Assembly: GCA_021307315.1 (NCBI GenBank)
Contig: JAJSPD010000003.1
Span: 1,240,001 to 1,304,000, forward strand
Direction: 5' to 3'
From: Bisporella sp. PMI_857
Lineage: Eukaryota; Ascomycota; Leotiomycetes; Helotiales; Helotiaceae
Length of the DNA stretch: 64,000 nt
Shown here: positions 1-10,537 of the stretch, piece by piece
How the letters are laid out: every line of letters begins with the position of its first letter
Numbering within the stretch: the stretch's first letter is position 1
The notes under the pieces: model-generated
Seen by the model: only the letters and a program-made list of their open reading frames with translations
Databases searched by the model: none
Told to the model about the DNA's origin: nothing
Program-made: the position numbers and the translations under genes

Positions 1-852
1 TGATATCATTATCCTTAGTGGTTCGTTTTCAATGGCACAAAGAGATCATTGCGTTTGTAGAGTGCAGAAGATGTACAAGGGTTTATGCCGTCACAGCTCC
101 CGCCAAGTGCCAGCCAATCACATGCCAATGATTATCATCCTGTCATCCATCAATAAAATAATGCCTGTTTCTCTCATTTCATAGAGTTCTAGCAGAATGA
201 TAAGAGACTTTTCAAGCCTCAATCTTGATGAGCCTCTCCGTACGCTAAAAAGTTAACCGCTATATTGTCGAAACGTTTGTCTAGTATCAAGAACTTGTCG
301 AGATATAATATGATCGATCAAGTGGGTGGGGGGGGGGGGGGGGGGGGTTTGGCTCGTTCTCTTGAAAATGGATTCAAAACATACCGTATGTCTATAAGAG
401 TAAGTATTTGATTGAGGTACAACAGCATAAAACTTTCCAGTTTGCAAGCACTCAAGAATCATGAAAACCCGACGGAACTGAAGCCACAATTGATGGGAGT
501 TCGACAAGTCTCAACTGCTTTATGGTTCTGTTTGCCACTTTTGCGTGTCTTATTGAGAATGTCTTCACTTAACATAGGCTATGTTTTGCTGGTGGCTGAG
601 GAGCAATGTTCTTACTCATGATTGAGCTAAACAAATATATCCATTGTATTGTGCAACACGCAAACACTGAGGCTCGATGTTGGAAGGACGACGAAATATG
701 ACTAGAGGACTCCGTAGTTATAGACATTTTCAGACAAATGTAGAAACCATACTTTCCTTTATACCAGAAATGCATATCATGTTTGCGAAAGATCGTCTTG
801 CACTTAATCTTCCTTAAAACCCAATTCTCGAACTTAACCAGAACGCAACAAA
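1..852. other. Intergenic, no gene recognised
   Basis: I see no credible coding region here. The only notable sequence is an uninterrupted run of 20 G at 328-347. The open frames across that tract are low-complexity artefacts (proline runs on the minus strand) and have no recognisable domain. Confidence 0.5.
328..347. repeat. Poly-G tract (20 G)
   Basis: Twenty consecutive G on the plus strand, directly preceded by AGTGGGT. Such tracts are length-unstable and often mis-assembled. One of three long G/C homopolymers in the window; the others are near RAC1 (16869-16891) and upstream of ERG1 (28266-28279). Confidence 0.9.
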
Positions 853-1830
853 ATGACGCTCCAGGCTTGGGGATGCAACAACTTTCTTGACTTTATCAAC
901 AAGTATCCAGAAAAGATCGAGCTTTTTTATGGAAAACCTATTCCTAGGACACTATTTGAAAGGGTAGTTATAGAAGGGCTCAACCAGCACCTACAAGTTA
1001 CACCAGAGCTTGATAACCAAAATGCCGGACTTTACATGTACGCCTACTCCGCTTCTGAACTCTCCTTTGCTTTCCACAACAATTTAACAGGCTATTCAAA
1101 CGGAACTATTACTTCACATCAGCAATATAGACTTGATGATCTAAATGAATTGATAAATGCATCTCTCGATCACAGTCCAGAGGACCTAACCTGGTAGAAA
1201 TTTTTCGTGCATTCGACGAACTACTTTTCTTCAGCGCTCTCAGCAACCTTTGCGCTGTGAAATTCATTTATCCGGAACCCACAATTCAAGAAGAAGAGGT
1301 GCCCCGTGGACTGTATAGGGCTCATTTTCATCGAGATCAGGAGACGATCCCTTGCAATGTTGCTGGCCAGATCATGGTATACAAGGACACCGAAACAGGA
1401 CCATCTGAAGCACGACGGAGAAACTATGTAAGTTGCCTGCTTCACGAGATGATTCACGCATTTCTAGATATATATCTATGTAATTGCATAGAGCATTGCG
1501 AGGGCACACTCTGCAACCTTCGGAGGCGGCTGTAGTGGGCATAGCAAGGCATTACACGAAATAGCTCTAAGCATTGAGAGATTTGGATGTGTCTTTCTCC
1601 AGGAGCTTGGCCCTCCCCACCTATGCCGCTGCACGTCTTTCGAGGATGACTGGATTAGGGAACTCAAAAAGGTGTGCTCGTAATGCCCAACGTTGAACAT
1701 GTAATGGAAGATTTGGAATTATGCCATAGGAAAGAGGCGCTGAATGCAGTGGTGAAGGCAGAAGCAATATTCTATAGATGGAAAAGAGAGCTGGCAGACT
1801 TCAAGAGCAAGAAACGAGGGCACGAGTGAA
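853..1830 (+). pseudogene. SprT-like zinc metalloprotease remnant
   Basis: The reading is split over several frames. From ATG 853 a frame runs to a TAG at 1195-1197. A second frame continues from about 1194 and reads VEIFRAFDELLFF, then a segment ending in LLHEMIHAFLD near 1437-1470. HEMIH is an HExxH zinc-binding motif in the context typical of fungal SprT-like proteins. A third frame from about 1517 (FGGGCSGHSKALHEIA) runs to a stop at 1681. A further open piece from ATG 1683 to TGA 1830 encodes a basic, helix-like tail. SprT-like proteins are zinc proteases; Spartan relatives degrade DNA-protein crosslinks. At least two frame changes lack a convincing GT-AG intron, so I call it broken. An unresolved intron around 1170-1195 or assembly errors remain possible. 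Confidence 0.5.
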
Positions 1831-2395
1831 ATCACAGACTAGATCGAAGCATTGTTTTCGACACCTGGTTAGAAAGATTGTAAGTCTGGGCTCACAGCCT
1901 AAATTGGAACAAATGGCTGATGGTTAAATAAAGTATATATGATGTCTGATAAGTAGGCTATCATGGATATCATCTGTCTGCTTGAGCAAAAAGCTCTCAC
2001 AGGTCATCTTAGTGGTATGGGGTTCAATGTGCTGTCAATTATATACTTGCCTATCTTCTTCACTCTATTCTCAACATTGAATGAATAGTAAACATTTTAC
2101 TGAAAGTGATTTGGGAACCATTCTCAAGCCAAACTTTTTCATGGCTAGGTGAAGAACTCGAACAAAACCCTAGCTATTTTAGAAGGAGCACAAGGATGTT
2201 GAGGGGTGATAAAACAAAAGCAGAGCAGGCTGCTTGACTTTAAATCCTTATTTTAGTACCTATATTGGCCCTTTTGTTACCTTGTTTTCGCTCAGAATAG
2301 AGAATATAAGAGTGTTCTTTCAAGTTAAATATACAGACATCTGGCTCGATATTAAGCAGAACCATTGCCGAAACTTGTAGACATCCACCCACTTT
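1831..2395. other. Intergenic, no gene recognised
   Basis: No supported gene between the SprT-like remnant and the minus-strand membrane-protein remnant. I see no repeats or RNA-like structure. Confidence 0.45.
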
Positions 2396-2811
2396 TCATC
2401 TTATCTTCATCTTAGCTACAACAAGTCTATCTGGGCCGAAGACACCAAGTAGATAAGCTGAGCGAGTCAAGAACAGGAAAGACTGCCACTTCCTGTTAGC
2501 TCCACATTTTGAAACCAATGTCACGATCTTACGGTTACACCAATATTTCCCCATGTTACAGCATTCCAATTGGGGATATCGACGACCTCATCGTAACCCA
2601 AAATCCATGCCGTGATAACGACATGACTTATATCTGCAAGCCAGAGAGCAATAATATAGTTTTTTACAACCTTTGCTTCCGTAGTGGAGTATAAAACCTG
2701 TGGTCCTTTCAGCAAGCTGCGCACCGTTGCCGTAAGCATCCAAAGATAACGATCATACCGCAATCCCTACCATGCCTAACAAAAGATAGACATTCCCTAA
2801 CTGCGGATAGA
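2396..2811 (-). pseudogene. Small integral membrane protein (DUF7704-like), 5' end lost
   Basis: Three minus-strand blocks join cleanly: a block down to 2759 (QLGNVYLLLGMVGIA), 2533-2697 (VLYSTTEAKVVKNY to WGNIGVT) and 2396-2482 (SFLFLTRSAYLLGVFG to the stop). They are separated by GT-AG introns 2698-2758 and 2483-2532. The hydrophobic pattern, the 'STTEAKVV' strip and 'W-N-x-x-T-W-G-N-I-G-V-T' resemble a family of small fungal membrane proteins I know as DUF7704; that name is from memory. Upstream in the same frame there is a TGA just before LAFYPQLGN, and I find no start exon with the first membrane segment. The 3' half looks intact and the 5' half missing or decayed. Function unknown. Confidence 0.5.
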
Positions 2812-3503
2812 AGGCAAGTCAGCTTGGTGGCCTTGGATGTAGTTTTAGGCTTGAGGATCTCTCTATCGTACCCCACTCGCCCAACATTGGATTACATCCG
2901 AAGTTTTTTTTAAAGTCTCCGTCATTGGCCATTTGAGACCACAGACTTCTAAGTACATCTTGAAAAAGGATGGAGTGGTTCAGAGAGTTGACCTACCTGA
3001 TATGTAACCATCTGCGAGCCCCTGCTCAGGGCTTTGGTGGTAGAGTAGAGCGTCTGCTCAGAAACAAATCTGATTTCGATTTAGGCACAAAAGCAGCAAT
3101 TTTTTCCGTGGAATCTCACTTTTCTGGAGACATGATAAATGGCCCTAGGAAGCCGGCCAGTCTCGACGTCAATTAGCATCCTCGAGACTTAGGCTTAGAT
3201 CTATCTCCTAACTCACAGAGACAACGGCTCAAAGATCGTGAAGATAAGCCGCGGAAATTTAGGAAGAATAGCAGTCATGATTCAATGAATTGGTGGTGTT
3301 AACAGAATTGATTTGCTAGCAGTAAAGCTTGACATGTGTTGCACGAGATGTGGTCTCCGTATTATTTAATATTTACTTTTTTGCTCCCCGCCTTATAAAC
3401 GCAACCGCGTAGGTCGGACTATCAAACTCAAAATTACGTCAATAGCCACCGAACCGGAGCCTGTGAAGGTAGAATAACATTTAACAATGTTCATAAGGAT
3501 ACC
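2812..3503. other. Intergenic / promoter side of the double-Myb gene
   Basis: No supported gene. An in-phase stretch at 2970-3176 has no recognisable domain. The last 150 bases presumably hold the promoter of the plus-strand gene at 3504, but I recognise no specific element. Confidence 0.4.
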
Positions 3504-5198
3504 ATGAGCACCATCGAGCCTCGACTCATATCTTTACTCAACAAAGATGCTCCATACGAGTCTTCTCCATCACTGGAGCTGCCACCCTTGCAAGACCCAA
3601 ATATATTGAAGGCTTCTGGTCGCCCTTTACTCCTAGAACCCGATGCAAGCAAGCGGGATGAGAAGTTACAGCATGCGAATCTGATCTCGTCCGGAGAGAA
3701 AGACAATGCAGATACAAGAGAGTCTCTGAAGCCGAAACGAGCGTTGGGCAATTCCTCCCCGCAGGCATTGCGGAAAATCCTCTCAGATGACAATACAAGC
3801 GCATCAGCACAACCTTCAAAAAAGCGCAACATTGTTGAGAGCAGCAAAGATGACTTTGTCCAGCTACCGCAGCCTCCAAAAAAACAAAAGGCAGCGAAGC
3901 AGGTCGTGCCCCCTATCATCATCGGCCTTTTTGAGCCGCCTCCGCAAGCCGCGTTGTTCCCTCCGATTGCTTCAAGCTCCTTTCATGATAGCCATGGACG
4001 AAATAGCCTGAACACAGTGCCCCCAAATTATATCGAGCGGAAGGATACGCCTATCGTGGAAGACATTGCCAACTCGGCGGGGAAGAGACCTACAAATAAT
4101 GAGAAGCAGAAGAGGGATGTCAAAGCTCGGAAGAAGTGGACAGAAGAGGAAACAAACAACTTACTACTGGGAGTACATAAACATGGTGTGGGGCGTTGGT
4201 CTGATATACTGGATGATCCAAGTTTTAAGTTCAACAAGAGGAGTGGAGTTGATCTGAAGGATAGGTTTCGAACCTGTTGTCCGAATGAACTGTGGACAAG
4301 TGCTAAAGGGGCTTCAACTAGTTCCACAAGCGCGCTACCAAAAAGAACGAAGTCGAGCCTCGAGAACATTCTCATTGACGATGATGCGTTGATTAATAAA
4401 GGTACCAGTAGTGATAGTATCATGTCTACAAAGTCCCGTAAAAGTCGTGCACAGCGGAAGAAAGTTGAGGATCTTGTCCAGCTTGGAATTGAGGGTCCAT
4501 TTCGCAAATCACAGCGCCGAGAGAGACGGCCGTTTACGGAAGAGGATGATCGTGAAATAATTGAGGGTTATGATATCTACGGTCCGCAATGGACACGCAT
4601 ACAGCGTGATCCAAGGTTTCATTTACAAAGCCGACAAGCAACCGATCTCAGAGATAGGCTCCGTAACAAGTACCCGGAGAAGTTTCGTTCGGAAGATAGT
4701 GCATCGAAAGACCAGCCTTCTACAGACGGAAAAGAAAAGGAAACATCAGTTCATCCCCCATCAGCTCACATGCTTCAGCCTGCCTCGAGCCGGGAGGGTC
4801 TCAGAATCCATGAGATGATCACCGAGGATGTCGATACCACGTCAAAGATTCTTCCACTGCAGCCGAGCTTTGGTATGAAAGAAAATTTTACGTTTCCCGA
4901 CCAGCCAGTAGAGCATGTGGATAACCTTCCTTCATTTGATTGGAATGCAAATGCTCCTTTCACAAGCACGATGCAGGAGATGGAAATTTCGCGTCTCCTG
5001 CTTGATGATGAGCCTGAGCCATGGATGGAGAGTAGTTCGAGCAGGGAGAAACAGCAATACACGGACATCAATAGTATTTTGTCCTCGAGTGCAGATGGCG
5101 CCTCGACAGCTCCGTACTACACCATGTTGCTCAACGATGAACCAATCAACATCCAAGCCTCCGTGCCTCTTGATTCTGTGGACACCTCATTTGGTTGA
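3504..5198 (+). CDS. Double-Myb telobox-type DNA-binding protein (Teb1/Tay1-like)
   Basis: Single-exon gene of 564 residues. It has two Myb/SANT repeats, at about residues 208-264 (KKWTEEE, GRWSDILDD, VDLKDRFRT) and 340-395 (RPFTEEDD, PQWTRIQRD, TDLRDRLRN). The VDLKDRFRT-type third helix is the telobox signature shared by Myb proteins that bind TTAGGG-like repeats. The paired telobox arrangement matches the fungal Teb1/Tay1 group rather than shelterin Taz1/TRF, which have one C-terminal Myb. The N-terminal 200 residues are proline-, serine- and lysine-rich and the C-terminus is acidic and probably disordered. Likely role: nuclear binding to telomeric or promoter telobox sites. The start is the first ATG of the frame. 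Its 3' end faces the UBX gene. Confidence 0.8.
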   Translation: MSTIEPRLISLLNKDAPYESSPSLELPPLQDPNILKASGRPLLLEPDASKRDEKLQHANLISSGEKDNADTRESLKPKRALGNSSPQALRKILSDDNTSASAQPSKKRNIVESSKDDFVQLPQPPKKQKAAKQVVPPIIIGLFEPPPQAALFPPIASSSFHDSHGRNSLNTVPPNYIERKDTPIVEDIANSAGKRPTNNEKQKRDVKARKKWTEEETNNLLLGVHKHGVGRWSDILDDPSFKFNKRSGVDLKDRFRTCCPNELWTSAKGASTSSTSALPKRTKSSLENILIDDDALINKGTSSDSIMSTKSRKSRAQRKKVEDLVQLGIEGPFRKSQRRERRPFTEEDDREIIEGYDIYGPQWTRIQRDPRFHLQSRQATDLRDRLRNKYPEKFRSEDSASKDQPSTDGKEKETSVHPPSAHMLQPASSREGLRIHEMITEDVDTTSKILPLQPSFGMKENFTFPDQPVEHVDNLPSFDWNANAPFTSTMQEMEISRLLLDDEPEPWMESSSSREKQQYTDINSILSSSADGASTAPYYTMLLNDEPINIQASVPLDSVDTSFG

Positions 5199-5569
5199 GT
5201 AGACTTTTGTGAAGAACACGTATTAGTGTTTAAGACATGAGATACATGCGGCGACCTTAAGTTACGGATAGGTTTATGGTTATATAGAAGGTGCGTGAGA
5301 AATGGAGTTTTGGGGTATGAAAAGGAATGGGTATACCAAGGGCACGGCACAGGACAGATACAGGCGTTTCGATAGTGATTTTTTGAATAAATGGTCTCAG
5401 CTTGCTCAAGGCTGATTTTATCTTACAAAATACCGTTGAAGTCCCAATATATTTCAAGGAGCCGAGTGTTCAATACGAACTTGACCAGATGTTGTATAGA
5501 TACATAATACCACAGCTTACCAACTCCGACCCATGCCCTTTAATCCATATGCCGATATACCGGGTCCTT

Positions 5570-7215
5570 TCAATCCTCTTTCTTATCCTCGTCCTTTCTT
5601 CTTGGCTCAAAATTCAACTATTCTGTTGTATCAGAAACGTAGCCATCAAACCAGTCAAGACACTTACCGCATTGCCGTTATAGAACTGGTTATCCTCAGG
5701 TCTATCCTGGTCACGCAAAGTTCTGACGTTGATATTCGCAGAGGGCGGCGATGTAGTGATGGCCTCGGTGGATTCAGGTTGCGGTGGTGCTGGCGTGGCT
5801 CCACCACCAAGAAAACTGCCCAAAACGCCTGTGACCATTCCTACTCCGGAGGATACTAGACCGTATCCTGCTGAGACAGCACTTGATACTAGACCTGTGG
5901 CGCCTCCACCTTCTACTACTCGTTAGTGGTCTTGAATGAAAATGCTAAGCATGCCGCTGGTGTAGCGGTTTGAGAAACGTCGCACCGCAGTAACGTGCAA
6001 GAAAACCTATGTCCTTACCATATGCTGAAATTGCCCCTTGCACAGGGACAAGAATCAAGGTCGCGCTGGGGGTTAAACCCTGTGTTCGCAAACTCTCCTC
6101 TTCCTCTGAGATAGATATGTTTCTGTTGGGTAGCGGCGTCAAGACATGCTTGAAGTTATAGGGCACATCATCAGTCATCTGTTTATCAATCCATGTTCTG
6201 ACATCTCCTCGAAGCGTCGCCTCAGCCGGAAAACGGGAGCGAATCGTAGAGCCATCAAACAACCGTACTTGCAAAGCACAAACTTTGGAGTCGCTCTTAG
6301 CAGACGGAGTAATGCTGCTCGATGGAGCCACAGAATCTCCACTCTGCGCCTCCTGTATAGCTTTTGCCTGAGCCTTCCGTTGCTCCTCTCGGTTTCGCCT
6401 CTCTGCTTTGTCGTCTTCTACACGCTTTAGAATGCGGGCTCTTTCGTCCCTAGCTTCCTGTTGTCGCTTCTTTTGCATCAGGGCATACTTTAGATCAGCT
6501 GCTCTCTGAGAGCCTTCCGGAACTTCCGCTTCCATGGCTTCTTTTCGAGCTTTGGCCTCTACTCTACGCTTTTCTCTCTCCTTTGCCTCTTGCTCTTTCT
6601 TCTGTGCATGTAAACGGGCACCGCGTTCTGCAAGAAGATCCTGAACAGCCCGTGATGACGACTCCTCGGATGGGTGGCTAGTGTCTGAAGCGCCTTGTGA
6701 CTGTGGCTGTATGGTAGGCGTTGTATTTGAAGGAGCTGTTGCAGCTGGTGCATTTGAAGATGCATTAGCTGCTACACGTGACTGGAAGACGACTTTAAGT
6801 CTTTGGAGAAATTCTTCTTTGGAGACTCCCAAGGTTAGATATTCCTTTAACTGGCCTTGTTCCATAACCACCAGAGTGGGAGTGTTTGGCAATGGGAAGA
6901 TTGCAGCCAAATATGCCGCCTCTTGGGAGCCCGCTGTTAGACGAAGGAGAATAGTGTCCTTTAAAAGCGACGATTGGATCTATGGGTGATCATTAGCAAA
7001 GTTAGGGAACTTAAAATCATTGCTTACAGATTCATCTATAAGGAAGTCATTTTCCCATAACCTACTCTCTTCGCCATCATCTTGAGCCAGCCATCAGCAG
7101 TTATCCGTATATAGGGAGGGTAGCAGAGAGTACCTGTGACAAAGCAAACGATATATTTTGATTCCTGTACGGCTTTGCTAATACCGCTCTGAAGGTCGCC
7201 TTCGTAAAACATCAT
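5570..7215 (-). CDS. UBX-domain protein, UBXN4-like
   Basis: Five exons: 7134-7215, 7028-7080, 6019-6979, 5668-5918, 5570-5617. Phases close to 464 residues. The N-terminus (MMFYEGDLQSGISKAV) is a thioredoxin-like/UAS-type domain. Next comes a long Lys/Glu/Arg-rich coiled coil, then a UBX domain (VRLFDGSTIRSRFP to ATLILVPVQG). The C-terminus has a glycine-rich hydrophobic stretch (GYGLVSSGVGMVTGVL) and a conserved NVRTLRDQ...FYNGN tail. This order matches UBXN4/erasin-like and yeast Ubx6/Ubx7-like proteins. These dock Cdc48/p97 at the ER or nuclear envelope for ER-associated degradation. The last exon was chosen because the 3' splice at 5618-5620 restores LNFEPR, the expected ending. ATG 7212 is an equally good start. 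It lies 219 bp head-to-head with SURF1. Confidence 0.85.
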
Positions 7216-7434
7216 GAGATTTCTGTAGTTTATCTACAATGTTAGGGAATGTCGAAAGGCCAAAGGATGTGATGTGAAATTGTGCCGTGCCCCCAGGTAG
7301 TTGCTCTTGCTGAGCAGGTGAGGCTAGAAGCTCCCGATTGTGGCTGGATCAAAGGTCTTGGCATTCTGGGACGATGTCATAAAAAAAGTGCAGAACTACT
7401 GATAGTTTTAATAAGCTATGCCACGTCGAATATC
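7216..7434. promoter_or_regulatory. Divergent promoter UBX / SURF1
   Basis: Only 219 bp separate the start codons of the minus-strand UBX gene and plus-strand SURF1, so both promoters and 5' UTRs must share this space. No specific binding motif recognised. Confidence 0.6.
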
Positions 7435-8546
7435 ATGAGTTTATCAAGAAGCTTTCTACAACAATTCTGTCGCACAGGTACAGCAAGCTTGAGGAACACA
7501 ACAAAGGAGTACCGCAGTCAGATTGTACCAAAATGTCAAGTATGTAGGCATATATCACAAACCACGCGACGCTGTAACAGGCAACCTGTAGATGATCCGA
7601 ATTGGACTTCAATCATAGACAACCCTCCCGATTTGGTCCGGGCAGGTGGAAAGAAACATGGTCCAGGCCTGATAGTCCTAGGTGAATTCCAATGGCTCTC
7701 TTGACCCTCAATTATTGACGCAGAACAGCTCTCATACCAATAACTGCGTTCGCCCTTGGGACATGGCAAGTTCAACGATTGGGATGGAAGTCAGAACTGA
7801 TGGCCAAATTCGAAGATCGGCTCGTCCGAGACCCTCTGCCTTTACCCCCGTATATCGATCCGTCCGCCATAAATGAATTCGACTACAGAAGGGTATATGC
7901 GACTGGACATTTACGGCATGATCAGGAAATGCTTATAGGGCCCCGATTACATGATGGAAAGGATGGGTATCTTGTCATCACACCATTGGAGAGGGAGGGC
8001 AAAGGGACTACGGTGCTTGTAAACAGAGGTTGGATTCCCAAAGAGTTTAAAGACCACAAGAAGCGGCCGGATGGACTGCCAACTGGGGTGGTTACCGTTG
8101 AAGGGCTATTGAGGGAGCCGTGGAAAAAAAATATGTTCACACCTGCGAATAGTCCGAGTACAAAAGAATTCTATTTTCCGGATGTTGAGCAGATGGCGCA
8201 GATCACAGGCAGTCAGCCCGTGTGGATTGAGGAGACAATGGGTACATCTTCAGCCCTCTCCCAACAATACAAGCTAATACTATGATACAGAACCTGACCT
8301 AATTGTATCTTGGGATAGGGCAGCCAGAGGGATCCCTATTGGAAGAGCAGCAGAAGTCAATCTCAGGAACAATCATGCGCAATATATATTTACATGGTAC
8401 TTATACACATTCTTTTCGTTAATCATGCTAATATTATTCCTAGGTATGCCCTCGCTGCAGCGACCTCAGTAATGCTTTGGATGGTCATCAAGAAACCACC
8501 TCGGGATATATCTCGCCGTGTACGCCATAATAAGGAATGGTCATAA
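7435..8546 (+). CDS. SHY1: SURF1/Shy1 cytochrome c oxidase assembly protein
   Basis: Four exons: 7435-7681, 7729-8241, 8291-8396, 8444-8546, giving 322 residues. The Arg-rich, acid-poor N-terminus is a mitochondrial presequence. A first membrane segment (LIVLALIPITAFALGTWQ) is followed by the SURF1 hallmark QVQRLGWK. The intermembrane-space domain carries YRRVYATGH and TTVLVNRGWIPK. A second membrane segment (YALAAATSVMLWMVIKK) closes the protein. SURF1/Shy1 helps assemble complex IV, in particular maturation of the Cox1 haem centres. Length and two-membrane topology fit the family. The start is the ATG that opens the presequence. Its stop lies 26 bp from the stop of the convergent CENP-T gene. 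Confidence 0.9.
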
Positions 8547-8572
8547 ATCATCAAGTCATCACTCTGTAAATA

Positions 8573-10214
8573 TTAATCTTCCTCCGTCTCATCAATTCGC
8601 TCCATTCGTTTTACTCCTTTCAGCCTTGGTGGCGGAACCATCCGTAGCTCTTGAAGTAACTCTCGAGGGAGAAACTTCTGTGCCAGTGAAAAGGGTGTGG
8701 TGGTGGCATTTGTCTGGCGTTGTCTAAAAGCGTGTATTATTAATTCATAAGCCATGTAAAACAAGAGTAGGAAAGACATACCGCCTCATGAGTGTAATTA
8801 CATCACTCTCATCAATAGTCTTTCGTCCAGCGTGCTTTGAATATGCGCCCAAGTCCTCACTAACTTGCTCAAAAAACCAATCGGTGGCCTGAATTATTGC
8901 ATCCAAGGTGTCTTTGCTAATCTTGGCTTTGCTTTTACCACTCGTTCTAGCATACGTTGTTGCAAGCTTTTTAACCACACCCGCGGGCAGAGAGGGATAT
9001 TGAATCCCGTGTTTCGAGACCTTAATTTTCTTTCTTTTGGCCATTTTATCTTGCATTTCCACAATAGATGTATCCACATCAGGAAGGTCCACATCTTGCA
9101 CAGCCAAGTCTAGGTCGATATCGCTTCCTGCAGGACTACCATCAGATTCTGATTCTTCGGCATCGTCCATGTCCATAGCTTCTACCTGCTGATCTGTTGT
9201 TGCATCTGCCTCTAATACTTCGTTCAACTCGAATCCCGAAAGATCTTCCCCAAATGGGTTATTGATAGACTGGTCTGAAGGATCAGGCTGCACTTGTATA
9301 TCTGGCACATCTCTTGGAGGAACTGTGAAAACGAAATCATTCTCTGTATCATCTCCTAGAACACCTGGTCGAATATCACTTTCTCTGCCACGTTCGAGGC
9401 CTAAATTTCTCAATGTTCCGGTATCCTCCCCGGGCAAGTTTTCACTTAAATCTGGTGCTTCATCATCATCAAAAGCACCACCCATTGCAAAGCTTGAATC
9501 AAACACGCCCCGCAGCCCATTGTCATTGAAGTCCCTAAATTGGTCGCTTAATCTGATACTGCCGAAACTTCCTCTAGAAAGTCTTCCTAGCGGCTGCTCG
9601 CTAATTGCCCTTCGGGGGAGCTCGATAGAATGGCCTGTATAATCATCATTTTCCAGGCCTGCGGAGCGAGGTGGTAGCAGCAGACTATCATCTTCATCAC
9701 TGTCCTCATCTAATGCCATTGAAAGCCTAGGTCGTGGCAAGTCAGGCTCATCATCAAGGTCGTCTCTTTCAAATCTTGTCGGTTTCGAGTCGCGGCCATT
9801 TTGGGGAGGGGTTGGTACAATCGGCTTTGTCTTTGGAGCTAGAAGTCTACTAAGCGCCCTCAGATCATTTCGTGGAGTTTCTCGTTGCTGTATCCCACTT
9901 CTTCGTCTGTCCTTTCCTGGTGTAAGCCCAGCTCTCCGTGCCTCGATCTCTCGTATTGCCGCTCTTCCATGTGGCGTAACTGCGTTTGGTCTCTTAGCAG
10001 AGCCTATGCGCTGTCCTGCGCTTGGGGTTCGGCGACTCGATCTTTGGGACGGGGGACCAGCACTGGACGCTCGGCGGGAAGGTGTTGTTGGCTTTGTAAT
10101 ACTTGGAAGCTGTCGTAGTGTATTATATGGCGTCCTCTTCACGGCTGCGGCCACTATTGCTTCGTTCTCATCCGAAATTCGAGGTGTTGTCCCCTCCTGC
10201 GCGGGGTCGGCCAT
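8573..10214 (-). CDS. Centromere protein T (CENP-T/Cnn1 family)
   Basis: Two exons, 8782-10214 and 8573-8723, giving 527 residues. The C-terminus is a histone fold (ISKDTLDAIIQATDWFFEQ, then GRKTIDESDVITLMRR) followed by the typical CENP-T extension (FSLAQKFLPRELLQELRM). The N-terminal 380 residues are low-complexity: first basic Ser/Thr/Pro/Arg-rich, then acidic. CENP-T pairs with CENP-W, binds centromeric DNA through the histone fold and recruits the Ndc80/Mis12 outer kinetochore through its phosphorylated N-terminus. The intron interrupts the codon for the second Arg in LMRR; without splicing the histone-fold protein would end early with the wrong tail. Start at ATG 10214. CMS1 is divergent 323 bp upstream. 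Confidence 0.85.
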
Positions 10215-10537
10215 GTTGAGTAGGTCTGAATTAAGGGTATTTCTTTTGGCATGTATTTGCGCTAGATGCTGTATTGAATTTAATTGGCACTCTTCAATTC
10301 CTCTTGCTCATAAGCCCGGAGTTGAATGCTCTTGTTTATCCTTCTATATGTACTTCATAAAGTCGATGTCTTGTCAAGTCTGTCGCGTCTAAACGCGTCG
10401 TTGACTCTTGGCAAGGCTGAAAACCCCTGTCCTAACTGATAACCGATAAGGAGATTTTCTACCATTTTGTGAAGCTCGACTCGAGGCTGAAAACATTATA
10501 TCTGGAGATTAGAATCGTTGATCTGCGTGATCTCGAT
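10215..10537. promoter_or_regulatory. Divergent promoter CENP-T / CMS1
   Basis: 323 bp between the start codons of the minus-strand CENP-T gene and plus-strand CMS1. An in-frame extension of CMS1 upstream to 10469 exists, but its residues do not look conserved. No specific motif recognised. Confidence 0.5.

Noticed and set aside
253..507. Minus-strand open frame with a proline run
   Set aside because: It is created by the 20-G tract and has no domain or conserved residues.
2970..3176. 68-codon open frame and a tRNA D-arm-like string (GGTGGTAGAGTAGAGCGT)
   Set aside because: No matching acceptor, anticodon or T-arm follows, and the frame has no domain.
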